Shown here one piece after another: positions 21,809-29,000 of a stretch of DNA of 64,000 bases. The DNA is from Rhodoferax potami (lineage in GTDB: Bacteria > Pseudomonadota > Gammaproteobacteria > Burkholderiales > Burkholderiaceae_C): positions 2,005,001-2,069,000 of the forward strand of contig NZ_JAVBIK010000001.1 in assembly GCF_032193805.1 (NCBI RefSeq). Reading direction: 5' to 3'. Below the pieces are notes generated by a model, which saw only the letters and a list, made by a program, of their open reading frames with translations, made no database searches and had not been told where the DNA came from. The first letter of the stretch is position 1; every line of letters begins with the position of its first letter. The position numbers were made by a program, and so were the translations under genes.

Positions 21809-22810
21809 ATGACAGCATCCACTGCAGCGGCTCCCGCTTTCAATGCCCAGCGGGCCATTGACCTCGCCCATGAAACATTTGATATCGAGGCTGCGGCCAT
21901 ACAAGGGCTGAAAGCCCGCGTAGGACAGGGCTTTACCCGGGCAGTTGAAGCCATCTTGCAGATCCCGGGCCGTGTCGTTGTCATGGGCATGGGCAAGAGC
22001 GGACATGTCGGTCGCAAGATAGCTGCAACCCTGGCCTCTACCGGTACCCCGGCGATGTTTGTGCATCCGGGTGAAGCCAGTCACGGCGATCTGGGCATGG
22101 TCACCACCTCCGATTTGGTGCTCATGATTTCCAATAGCGGAGAGTCCCAAGAGGTGGCTGCGATCCTGCCGGTGCTCAAGCGCCTCGGAATCCCCTTGGT
22201 CGCCATGACGGGCAATAGCCAAAGCACGATGGCGCTGCATGCCACCCTCTGGATTGATACCGCAGTCAGCAAAGAGGCATGCCCTTTGAATTTGGCGCCC
22301 ACTGCAAGCACCACGGCCCAACTCGCGATGGGAGATGCATTGGCGGTGGCGCTGTTGGATGCACGTGGGTTCCGGGCGGAGGACTTTGCCCGTTCGCACC
22401 CGGGCGGAGCCTTGGGGCGCAAGTTGCTGACGCATGTGTCGGATGTTATGCGCAGTGGCGATGCCGTGCCCCGCGTTTTGCCCGGTGCAAACTTCAGCGA
22501 GCTAATGCGCGAAATGAGCAGCAAAGGCTTGGGCGCTACGGCTGTCGTGTCAGAGGCCGGTGATGTCTTGGGCATTTTTACCGACGGTGACTTGCGTCGC
22601 TTGGTGGAGCAAGGCGCCGACTTGCGGGGCAAAACAGCAGCCGAAGTCATGCACGCTGCCCCCTGCACTATTGGTGCGCACGCGTTGGCCGTCGATGCTG
22701 CGGATCTCATGGAGGCGCGCCGTATTACCAGCGTCCTGGTGGTCGACGAAGCCGGTCGCTTGTGCGGCGCAGTCAACAGCAACGATTTGATGCGGGCCAA
22801 GGTCATTTGA
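21809..22810 (+). CDS. kdsD: Arabinose-5-phosphate isomerase
   Basis: A 333-residue enzyme that converts ribulose-5-phosphate to arabinose-5-phosphate, the first step towards Kdo. An N-terminal SIS domain (VVVMGMGKSGHVGRKIAATL, ISNSGESQE) is followed by two CBS domains (about 210-333). The stop overlaps the kdsC start as TGATG. Confidence 0.95.
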   Translation: MTASTAAAPAFNAQRAIDLAHETFDIEAAAIQGLKARVGQGFTRAVEAILQIPGRVVVMGMGKSGHVGRKIAATLASTGTPAMFVHPGEASHGDLGMVTTSDLVLMISNSGESQEVAAILPVLKRLGIPLVAMTGNSQSTMALHATLWIDTAVSKEACPLNLAPTASTTAQLAMGDALAVALLDARGFRAEDFARSHPGGALGRKLLTHVSDVMRSGDAVPRVLPGANFSELMREMSSKGLGATAVVSEAGDVLGIFTDGDLRRLVEQGADLRGKTAAEVMHAAPCTIGAHALAVDAADLMEARRITSVLVVDEAGRLCGAVNSNDLMRAKVI

Positions 22811-23355
22811 TGACACCTCTTCTCAACTTTCCCGCAGAGCTACTGCTCAAAGCGCAAGACATTCGCATTCTGTTTCTCGACGTCGACGGCGTATTGACGG
22901 ACGGTGGCCTGCATTTCACTGCGGAGGGTGAAACCAGCAAGCGCTTCAATACCTTGGACGGCCACGGACTGAAGCTGCTGCAAAAAGCGGGCATCACGCC
23001 TGCCGTGGTGACCGGGCGAGACTCGCCCGCGCTGCGAGTGCGTCTCCAGGCGCTGGGCGTCCACCATGCGCGTTTCGGAACCGAGGACAAACAACCGGCC
23101 GCTGAAGAAATTCTGACCGAATTGGGGCTTACTTGGGACCATGCCGCAGCGATGGGTGATGACTGGCCTGATCTGCCCATGATGGAGCGCGCTCGTTTTG
23201 CGTGTGCTCCGGTAAATGCCCATCCGGAAGTGAGTGGTCGCGCCCATTACGTAACCCGTGCTGCAGGCGGTCATGGGGCCGTGCGTGAGGTGTGTGACGT
23301 CTTGTTGGTTGCCAGTGGTCGCTACGCGGGGCTCCTGAAGCCTTACTTGCGGTGA
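22810..23355 (+). CDS. kdsC: 3-deoxy-manno-octulosonate-8-phosphatase
   Basis: A 181-residue HAD-type phosphatase with the nucleophile motif LFLDVDGVLTDG (Asp24, Asp26), a TGRDSPALRVR block and the metal motif MGDDWPDLPMM. It releases Kdo from its phosphate. ATG at 22810 shares the A of the kdsD TGA. It is followed by lptC with a 4-base overlap. Confidence 0.95.
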   Translation: MTPLLNFPAELLLKAQDIRILFLDVDGVLTDGGLHFTAEGETSKRFNTLDGHGLKLLQKAGITPAVVTGRDSPALRVRLQALGVHHARFGTEDKQPAAEEILTELGLTWDHAAAMGDDWPDLPMMERARFACAPVNAHPEVSGRAHYVTRAAGGHGAVREVCDVLLVASGRYAGLLKPYLR

Positions 23356-23969
23356 AAGGCATTTTGTACGCCGCGTGGGAGCGGCTCATGCTGTACCTCC
23401 CTGTGTTGGTGATGGGAGTACTGGCTCTGGGCACCTATTGGTTGGTGCGGAGCACGCCTGTATCTGGGCCTCAAGTGCCGGAGCGGGTGCGCGGGCACGA
23501 GCCCGACTATTTCATGCATGGTTTCAAGGTGAAAACCTTTGATGCAACAGGCCGCTTGCGATCTGAGGTGGCGGGCGATGTCGCCAAACACTACCCGGAC
23601 ACGAAGTGGATGGAAATTGATGCCATCCGCATCCGATCTTTTGACGCCAGTGGTCGCTTGACGACGGCGACGGCCAACAAAGGCTTGGCCAACGAAGATG
23701 GCTCAGAGGTACAGCTCATGGGCAACGCGGTGGTCGTTCGAGAGGCGGTAACTGCGGCAGGTTCGGCGCCCGCACAGCCCCGCGCTGAATACCGCGGAGA
23801 ATTTTTGCATGCCTTTATGGACACTGAGCAAGTAAAGTCCCACAAGCCTGTGGAGCTGCGTCGCGGTCAAGATGTCTTCACCGCGGACAGCTTGGACTTT
23901 GACAATGTGCAGCAAACCATGCTTCTGCAAGGTCGGGTGCGTGGCACGTTGATTCCGAGCAAGCGCTGA
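23352..23969 (+). CDS. lptC: LPS export protein LptC
   Basis: A 205-residue bitopic protein. One helix (about 10-32, LMLYLPVLVMGVLALGTYWL) anchors a periplasmic beta-jellyroll (HGFKVKTFDATGRL and onward). The family passes LPS from LptBFG to LptA. GTG start overlaps kdsC. The usual next genes lptA and lptB do not follow; a short-chain dehydrogenase does. Confidence 0.9.
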   Translation: MKGILYAAWERLMLYLPVLVMGVLALGTYWLVRSTPVSGPQVPERVRGHEPDYFMHGFKVKTFDATGRLRSEVAGDVAKHYPDTKWMEIDAIRIRSFDASGRLTTATANKGLANEDGSEVQLMGNAVVVREAVTAAGSAPAQPRAEYRGEFLHAFMDTEQVKSHKPVELRRGQDVFTADSLDFDNVQQTMLLQGRVRGTLIPSKR

Positions 23970-23996
23970 CTCCAACAGCATTCAAAGAATGACCAT

Positions 23997-24773
23997 ATGC
24001 CTCTACTGATTTTCATCACAGGCGCCTCCAGCGGCATCGGCCAAGCGCTTGCCAAGCGGTTCTATGACGCGGGCTATTCGCTTGCACTGGCTGCTCGCCG
24101 TACGGCGGAGATTCACACATGGGCGCAAGCCGAGAAGCTGGATCCCCAACGTTTCCAAGTTTACAGCGCCGATGTGTCTGATATCGAGAGCATCGTCGCT
24201 GCCGGGCAGCAATGTATTCAGGCGCAAGGTCTGCCCGATGTGGTGGTGGCCAATGCGGGCATCAGTATTGGAATGGATACCGGTGTGCGGACTGATCTGG
24301 ACGTCATGCAGCGCACTTTCGCCACCAACAACCTCGGATTGGCAGCCACTTTCCACCCTTTTGTGCGGGCGATGGAGCAGAGGGGTTCCGGTCGTTTGGT
24401 AGGGATTGGCAGCGTGGCCGGTATTCGTGGATTACCCGGGCACGGGGCGTATTGCGCGAGCAAAGCAGCCGTTATTGCCTATTGCGAATCGTTGCGCGGC
24501 GAGCTGCGTGCAAGTGGTGTGCAGGTCGTGACGATTTGCCCCGGTTATATCGACACTCCCCTGACTCGACAGAATCGGTACTCCATGCCATTCTTGATGC
24601 GGCCGGAGGTTTTTGCAGATAAGGCTTTTGACGCGGTGCAACGCGGTGATCGCTACCGCGTGATTCCATGGCAAATGGGTTGGGTCGCGAAGATGCTGCG
24701 GGCCTTGCCTGATGCATGGTTTGACCGTGTTTTGGCGGGGCGTCCGCGTAAACGCAGGGTAGACGAGGCCTGA
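23997..24773 (+). CDS. Short-chain dehydrogenase/reductase
   Basis: A 258-residue Rossmann enzyme with TGASSGIG at 8-15, NAG at 86-88 and the catalytic Ser139-Tyr152-Lys156 (YCASK). It ends with a basic tail (RPRKRRVDEA). Substrate cannot be inferred. It lies 27 bases after lptC and ends before a bidirectional terminator. Confidence 0.92.
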   Translation: MPLLIFITGASSGIGQALAKRFYDAGYSLALAARRTAEIHTWAQAEKLDPQRFQVYSADVSDIESIVAAGQQCIQAQGLPDVVVANAGISIGMDTGVRTDLDVMQRTFATNNLGLAATFHPFVRAMEQRGSGRLVGIGSVAGIRGLPGHGAYCASKAAVIAYCESLRGELRASGVQVVTICPGYIDTPLTRQNRYSMPFLMRPEVFADKAFDAVQRGDRYRVIPWQMGWVAKMLRALPDAWFDRVLAGRPRKRRVDEA

Positions 24774-24791
24774 AAGTAAAGGCCACCATGC

Positions 24792-24816
24792 AAAAAGGGA
24801 CCCGAGGGTCCCTTTT
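24792..24816. terminator. Bidirectional terminator between SDR and RNA-binding protein genes
   Basis: Stem AAAAGGGACC / GGTCCCTTTT with a short C-GAG-type loop, and A/T tracts on both sides. It sits between convergent genes, 18 bases past one stop and 25 past the other. Confidence 0.85.
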
Positions 24817-24841
24817 CAGTTCTGCAGAAGCAGTTCCTGGC

Positions 24842-25300
24842 TTAGTAGCTGGAACGGCCACCGCCGTAGCCGCCGCCACCGGAACGGTCACCGCCGCCAC
24901 CGTAGCCGCCGCCACCGGAACGGCCACCGCCGCCGTAGCCGCCGCCACCGGAGCGGTCACCGCCGCCACCGAAGCCGCCGCCACCGGAGCGTCCGCCACC
25001 ACCGTAGCCGCCACCACCGCCGCCGAAGCCGCCGGAACGTGGAGGACGTGGCTCCATCGGACGTGCTTCGTTCACCACGAGACCGCGGCCACCGAATTGC
25101 TGACCGTTCATTGCGTTGATAGCGGTTTGTGCTTCAGCATCGCTGCCCATTTCCACAAAGCCGAAACCCTTGGAGCGACCTGTGTCGCGTTCCATCATGA
25201 CTTTGGCGCTGGAAACAGAACCGTGTGCTGCAAACGCTTGTTGCAGGTCTTCGTCACGGAAAGAATAAGGCAGGTTGCCCACGTAAAGTTTGTTGCCCAT
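24842..25300 (-). CDS. Glycine-rich RRM RNA-binding protein
   Basis: A 152-residue protein. Residues 1-80 are one RNA-recognition motif with RNP2 KLYVGNLPY and RNP1 KGFGFVEM. The rest is a Gly-rich tail of GGGGYGGGG(R/D)RS units. Bacterial proteins of this kind act as RNA chaperones and are often cold-induced. ATG at 25300 has a GAGGAG site. The 185 bases upstream (25301-25485) contain no gene and may be a long leader. Confidence 0.93.
   Translation of the reverse strand: MGNKLYVGNLPYSFRDEDLQQAFAAHGSVSSAKVMMERDTGRSKGFGFVEMGSDAEAQTAINAMNGQQFGGRGLVVNEARPMEPRPPRSGGFGGGGGGYGGGGRSGGGGFGGGGDRSGGGGYGGGGRSGGGGYGGGGDRSGGGGYGGGRSSY
24850..25045 (-). repeat. Tandem repeats encoding the glycine-rich tail
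   Basis: Imperfect units of CCGCCGCCACCG with (C)GGAACGG/GGAGCGG spacers recur about every 27-39 bases and encode the Gly-Gly-Tyr/Arg-Ser units. They are coding low-complexity sequence, prone to length change. Confidence 0.8.
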
Positions 25301-25485
25301 GGAGGGACTCCTCAAAATAACTCAAAACGCGATGGAGTCCTTAACCGCAATCAACAAACCATTGAAGACTTAGAGCAGACGCGAAACTGACACTTCACCG
25401 CAAACTTGCACACCGATATTTCGGCAATGCCAGACCATTATGCGTTACTTTGTTGCTGAAACCTAATTTTTCTTGTTTTTTCAGG

Positions 25486-25698
25486 CTAGCCGGCAGAATC
25501 GATATCGTTTTCGCGGTAATGCCGCCATTGCTGCATGCTGTTTCGCAAAGTCAGAAGCTGTTTTTCAAAGCGCGGGCAGGCTTTGCATGCGAGTAAATGG
25601 AAGTACAGCGCGACCCGATCGTTAAGGGGCAAAGCACGGTCTTCTCGTGCGACCAAGAGGGCGGCGGTTTCTTTGCAGGTGCGGCGTAAGAGTTTCAT
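25486..25698 (-). CDS. Small zinc-finger anti-sigma-like protein
   Basis: A 70-residue protein with HLLACKACPRFEKQL, the H-x3-C-x2-C arrangement of zf-HC2 anti-sigma factors. It overlaps the ECF sigma gene by 4 bases and has no transmembrane helix, so it would be a soluble sensor. It likely holds the sigma factor inactive until metal or oxidant stress. Confidence 0.8.
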   Translation of the reverse strand: MKLLRRTCKETAALLVAREDRALPLNDRVALYFHLLACKACPRFEKQLLTLRNSMQQWRHYRENDIDSAG

Positions 25699-26264
25699 GG
25701 AGCCACTGCTTTCTGGAACCAGTTCATTTCAAGGCACTCCCTCAAGCGCAGACGCGCACGGTGAAGTTGGACGTACAAGTTCGTCGGCGTCAGATTTAAC
25801 TCCTTACAGATTTCTTCGCTGGAGAGCTCCAGCCACTCCCGCATCAAAAACAAACGCCCTTGGGTGGCCGGCAGTTTGTCCGCGCAGGCTTCCAGCACTT
25901 CGAAAAACTGGCGGCTCTGTGTTTGTTGCTCCGGATTGCCCCAGTCGGCCGGTGCCTCTGAAAAGTGGCCATCGGTCTTGAAGCTCAAATAATCCAGAGG
26001 GTCGGTGTCTTCATCCTCAGTGGCACCGGCGCCGGTGATTTCCCGGCCATGGTGCCGAAGCGCGTCGACGACTTTGTGTTTCAAGATTCCCACCAACCAG
26101 GTTTTGAGTTGGCTGCGTTGTTCAAAAGCTTGGGGTTTGGCGAGTGCTGCCAACATGGTTTCAGAGACCGCATCCTCTGCCCATGCATCATTGCGGAGCT
26201 GCAGGCGTGCGAATTTGTAGAGGTAGCTCCGGTGGTCGGCGACCTGTTGTTCGTAGCGGGTCAT
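25695..26264 (-). CDS. ECF-type RNA polymerase sigma factor
   Basis: A 189-residue sigma-70 family factor with region 2 at about 10-75 (DHRSYLYKFARLQLRNDAWAEDAVSETMLA) and region 4 at about 125-175 (LSSEEICKELNLTPTNLYVQLHRARLRLRECL). An acidic linker lies between them. It is divergent from the bufferin operon, and its anti-sigma gene follows directly. The likely target is the divergent operon, as in other loci of this make-up. Confidence 0.9.
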   Translation of the reverse strand: MTRYEQQVADHRSYLYKFARLQLRNDAWAEDAVSETMLAALAKPQAFEQRSQLKTWLVGILKHKVVDALRHHGREITGAGATEDEDTDPLDYLSFKTDGHFSEAPADWGNPEQQTQSRQFFEVLEACADKLPATQGRLFLMREWLELSSEEICKELNLTPTNLYVQLHRARLRLRECLEMNWFQKAVAP

Positions 26265-26444
26265 GGGCGTCTCGGTGAGTGGGCGGCCAGTGTACGGGGC
26301 GCAAAGGAAATTTTTTTGAAGGGCCGCGTAAGGAACGCGAAGCTCGCCAGACTAAAACACAACCAGCGCCCTGAGGCATGAGGCCACAGATGTCGGCTGG
26401 TTGATTTTCTTGCGACCCAACTTGTTTTGTTAAGGAGTTACGAC
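26265..26444. promoter_or_regulatory. Divergent control region of ECF and bufferin genes
   Basis: No gene lies in these 180 bases. An inverted repeat CAACCAGC (26360-26367) / GCTGGTTG (26396-26403) lies 41 bases before the bufA start, and a strong ribosome site AAGGAG precedes the ATG. I could not identify a convincing ECF promoter pair by eye. Confidence 0.5.
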
Positions 26445-26702
26445 ATGAACCAACGCGCTCTGCTCGCCGCCACGGCCGCCACTTTGATGACTATGGCCCT
26501 GGCCTCCGCACCGGCTGCTGCCCAGCAAAAAGAAAAGTGCTACGGCATTGCCAAAGCCGGTCAAAACGACTGTGCCAACGCATCCGGCAGCCACTCTTGC
26601 GCGGGCCAAGCCAAAGTCGATATGGACAAGGGCGAGTGGAAATATGTGGCCAAAGGCACTTGCGAAAGCATGAAGGGCAGCGTCAAAGCGCCCAAGATGT
26701 AA
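26445..26702 (+). CDS. bufA1: DUF2282 bufferin-type precursor peptide
   Basis: An 85-residue secreted peptide. A signal peptide (about 1-27, cut after APAAA) is followed by a mature part with four cysteines: [17 protein letters not shown] and GTC. In the bufferin family such cysteines are modified by an MNIO enzyme and bind copper in the periplasm. The [13 protein letters not shown] motif is the family hallmark. It is the first gene of a bufA-bufB-bufC-doxX string, with a strong AAGGAG ribosome site. Confidence 0.9.
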   Translation: MNQRALLAATAATLMTMALASAPAAAQQKEKCYGIAKAGQNDCANASGSHSCAGQAKVDMDKGEWKYVAKGTCESMKGSVKAPKM

Positions 26703-26738
26703 TCTGGCGTTTCACGCTGTTTGAAAGCCCGACCACCC

Positions 26739-27680
26739 ATGAAGCGAACCGAGCCAGCACCGCCCTTGCAGCGTGCGCAAGTGCCGGTCGGCATAGGGTG
26801 GCGGCATCCTCATTACGCGGAGCTGCTTCAGCAGCAGCCTGCGGTGGACTTTCTGGAGGTCCACTCTGAAAACTTCTTCGCTGCAGGTGGCGCTGCTCTC
26901 GCGGTCTTGGAGCAGGGCCGGGCGCTGTACCCCGTGAGTTTGCATGGGGTGGGCTTGTCGCTGGGCTCTGCCGCCGGGCTCGACCCGTGGCATCTGGATC
27001 AGCTGGCCCGGCTGGTAGATCGGATCGACCCGGTGCGGGTGAGTGACCACGCCTCCTTTGCCCGCGCGCCTTATGGCCCCGGCGCCGAGGCCTTGATGGT
27101 GCATGCTTCGGATTTGTTGCCCCTGCCCTTTACCGACGAAGCGCTCAATGTGTTGTGCACCCACGTGCAGCAAGTGCAAGAGCGCCTGCAACGCCAGTTC
27201 ATGGTGGAAAACCTGTCGGCCTACCTGAGCTGGCGTGTGCCCGTGGGGATGCGTGAATGGGAGGAACCTGCGTTCCTGGCCGCGCTAGCCGAGCGCACGG
27301 GCTGCGCGCTGTTGGTTGACGTCAACAACATCTATGTGAACGCCTTGAATGCGCAGCTCCGGGGTCTGGTGCAAGACCCGATCGCAGCCTGTCGGCAGTG
27401 GTTGGACGCTCTACCTGCGCACTGTGTCGATGAGCTGCACCTAGCGGGGCATTGCGAGGTGAACGATGCGCATGGTCACATCGTGATCGACGATCACGGG
27501 AGCCGCGTGGCTGAATCCGTGTGGGACTTGTACCGCCATGCGCTGGAGCGTTTCGGCCCTGTGCCGACCTTGATCGAGTGGGATACCGATGTTCCTGCCC
27601 TCGATGTACTGTTGCAAGAAGCTGCGCGCGCTCGCGCGATCAGCGGGACCCTGGCTCCACATATACAGGTGGTGACATGA
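26739..27680 (+). CDS. bufB: DUF692 multinuclear iron (MNIO) peptide-modifying enzyme
   Basis: A 313-residue TIM-barrel enzyme of the DUF692 family. Visible family blocks are [60 protein letters not shown] and DELHLAGH, which carry the His, Asp, Asn and Glu ligands of the iron cluster. It modifies cysteines of the DUF2282 peptide. ATG at 26739 is preferred; TTG 26721 is an alternative. It overlaps bufC by ATGA. Confidence 0.93.
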   Translation: MKRTEPAPPLQRAQVPVGIGWRHPHYAELLQQQPAVDFLEVHSENFFAAGGAALAVLEQGRALYPVSLHGVGLSLGSAAGLDPWHLDQLARLVDRIDPVRVSDHASFARAPYGPGAEALMVHASDLLPLPFTDEALNVLCTHVQQVQERLQRQFMVENLSAYLSWRVPVGMREWEEPAFLAALAERTGCALLVDVNNIYVNALNAQLRGLVQDPIAACRQWLDALPAHCVDELHLAGHCEVNDAHGHIVIDDHGSRVAESVWDLYRHALERFGPVPTLIEWDTDVPALDVLLQEAARARAISGTLAPHIQVVT

Positions 27681-28468
27681 ATCCATTGATCGCCCAGCAG
27701 CAAGCTCTGATTCGGGCCCTGTTCGACTCGTCATCGCATGATGCTATGAAAATAATAGCTGACTGTGCAATTGATACGGGCGCTAGAGGCCTGAAAGCTT
27801 ATCAAGCGAACGGGCATGCCCTGGCCCGTCGCGCCTTGCACGCGGCGTATCCGGTGCTGAGCCAGTTGATCGGCCTGGAGGGCATGGACGACCTCGCGCC
27901 TGCACTCTGGCACGCGCACCCGCCGCAGGCTGGCGATCTGGCCTTGTGGGGCAGCGATCTGGCTGATTTCGTGGCCGCGAGTCCGCAGCTCCGTGATACC
28001 CCGTTTTTGCCGGACGTTGCCCGCTTGGAATGGGCCTTGCACCATGCCGCCGGCGCTTTGGATGCGCCGCCCGATACGGCAACACTCGCCCTGCTCAGCA
28101 CCGAAGACCCCGACCTGTTGCAACTCGAATTGGCGCCCGGCGCTGCCTTGTTGTGCAGTCCGTGGCCGGTGGTCGCCATCTGGGCGGCTCACCAATCGGA
28201 GTCTGCGGGGTTTGATGAGGTGAATCGCCTGCTGCAAGCCGGCACCGGTGAAAACGCGGTGGTCTGGCGTCAAGGGTTCAAGCCGCAAGTGCGAGCAGCG
28301 CTCGAGGGTGAGGCCGATGCGCTGGCAGTGCTGCTCCAGCACGGCACCTTGGGCGCTGCCTTGGATGCGGCTCCGGGCCTTGATGTGGCGGTTTGGTTGC
28401 CGCTCGCGGTGCAGACCGGCCTGCTATTGGCGGTGCGGGTTGTGGTGCCCGCCGCCCTGTCGCGCTGA
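27677..28468 (+). CDS. bufC: DUF2063 partner protein of the MNIO enzyme
   Basis: A 263-residue protein of the DUF2063 type ([29 protein letters not shown]). Such proteins bind the precursor peptide and deliver it to the DUF692 enzyme. Residues about 23-38 ([16 protein letters not shown]) are encoded by a copy of the dispersed repeat, an in-frame insertion into the linker before the conserved first domain. Confidence 0.88.
   Translation: MNPLIAQQQALIRALFDSSSHDAMKIIADCAIDTGARGLKAYQANGHALARRALHAAYPVLSQLIGLEGMDDLAPALWHAHPPQAGDLALWGSDLADFVAASPQLRDTPFLPDVARLEWALHHAAGALDAPPDTATLALLSTEDPDLLQLELAPGAALLCSPWPVVAIWAAHQSESAGFDEVNRLLQAGTGENAVVWRQGFKPQVRAALEGEADALAVLLQHGTLGAALDAAPGLDVAVWLPLAVQTGLLLAVRVVVPAALSR
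27743..27790 (+). repeat. Dispersed repeat, copy translated in frame within bufC
   Basis: GCTATGAAAATAATAGCTGA, then a 13-base stretch, then GGGCGCTAGAGGC matches the family layout (TAGC, a GC dinucleotide about 10 bases on, GGCGCTAGAGGC). It lies wholly in coding sequence without a stop. Confidence 0.7.
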
Positions 28469-28497
28469 GTGACATTTCTTTTTAAACAAGGCTTTGT

Positions 28498-28992
28498 GTG
28501 AAACCTCCTGTCCCCGTGTACTTTCCCCGCACCCGTTTTGCGGGTTGGGCGGCTGGCGAACGTATCGTGAACCTCGCCCATGGTGCGCTGGATGCGCTGC
28601 AAGCTCCCGCAGCCTTGCTGGCCCGTCTGTATGTGGCCTATGTGTTTTCTTTCTCGGGGCTCACCAAACTGCGTGACTGGGAGACCACCCTGGCGCTTTT
28701 CATGGACGAATACCACGTACCCCTGCTGTCTCCGGAGGTCGCTGCCTGGATGGGCACGGCCGGTGAGTTGGTGTTGCCGGTTCTCCTCGTTTTCGGGCTG
28801 GCGGGTCGCTTCGCCGCTTTGGGCTTGAGTGTGGTGAACGTGGTGGCCGTATGGTCCTTGAGTGAGATTGCTGCGGCAGCCTTGCAGCAGCACATCACGT
28901 GGGGCGTGTTGTTGGCTGCGCTGGCTTTGTACAGCTGCGGTGCGTGGTCGGTAGATCGTTGGATCTATCGGCGCCGCTTGGCTGGGGTTTAA
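28498..28992 (+). CDS. DoxX-family membrane protein
   Basis: A 164-residue protein with four hydrophobic helices and the DoxX pattern (RLYVAYVFSFSGLTKLRDWE, FMDEYHVPLLSP, AAWMGTAGELVLPVLLVFGL). DoxX proteins are quinone-linked or redox membrane partners and often close bufferin operons. GTG start at 28498, 29 bases after bufC. It probably ends the operon. Confidence 0.88.
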   Translation: MKPPVPVYFPRTRFAGWAAGERIVNLAHGALDALQAPAALLARLYVAYVFSFSGLTKLRDWETTLALFMDEYHVPLLSPEVAAWMGTAGELVLPVLLVFGLAGRFAALGLSVVNVVAVWSLSEIAAAALQQHITWGVLLAALALYSCGAWSVDRWIYRRRLAGV

Positions 28993-29000
28993 TCCGGTGC

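Noticed and set aside
24850..25045. CRISPR-like regular repeats
   Set aside because: Units encode the glycine-rich tail of an RNA-binding protein in frame; there are no unique spacers.
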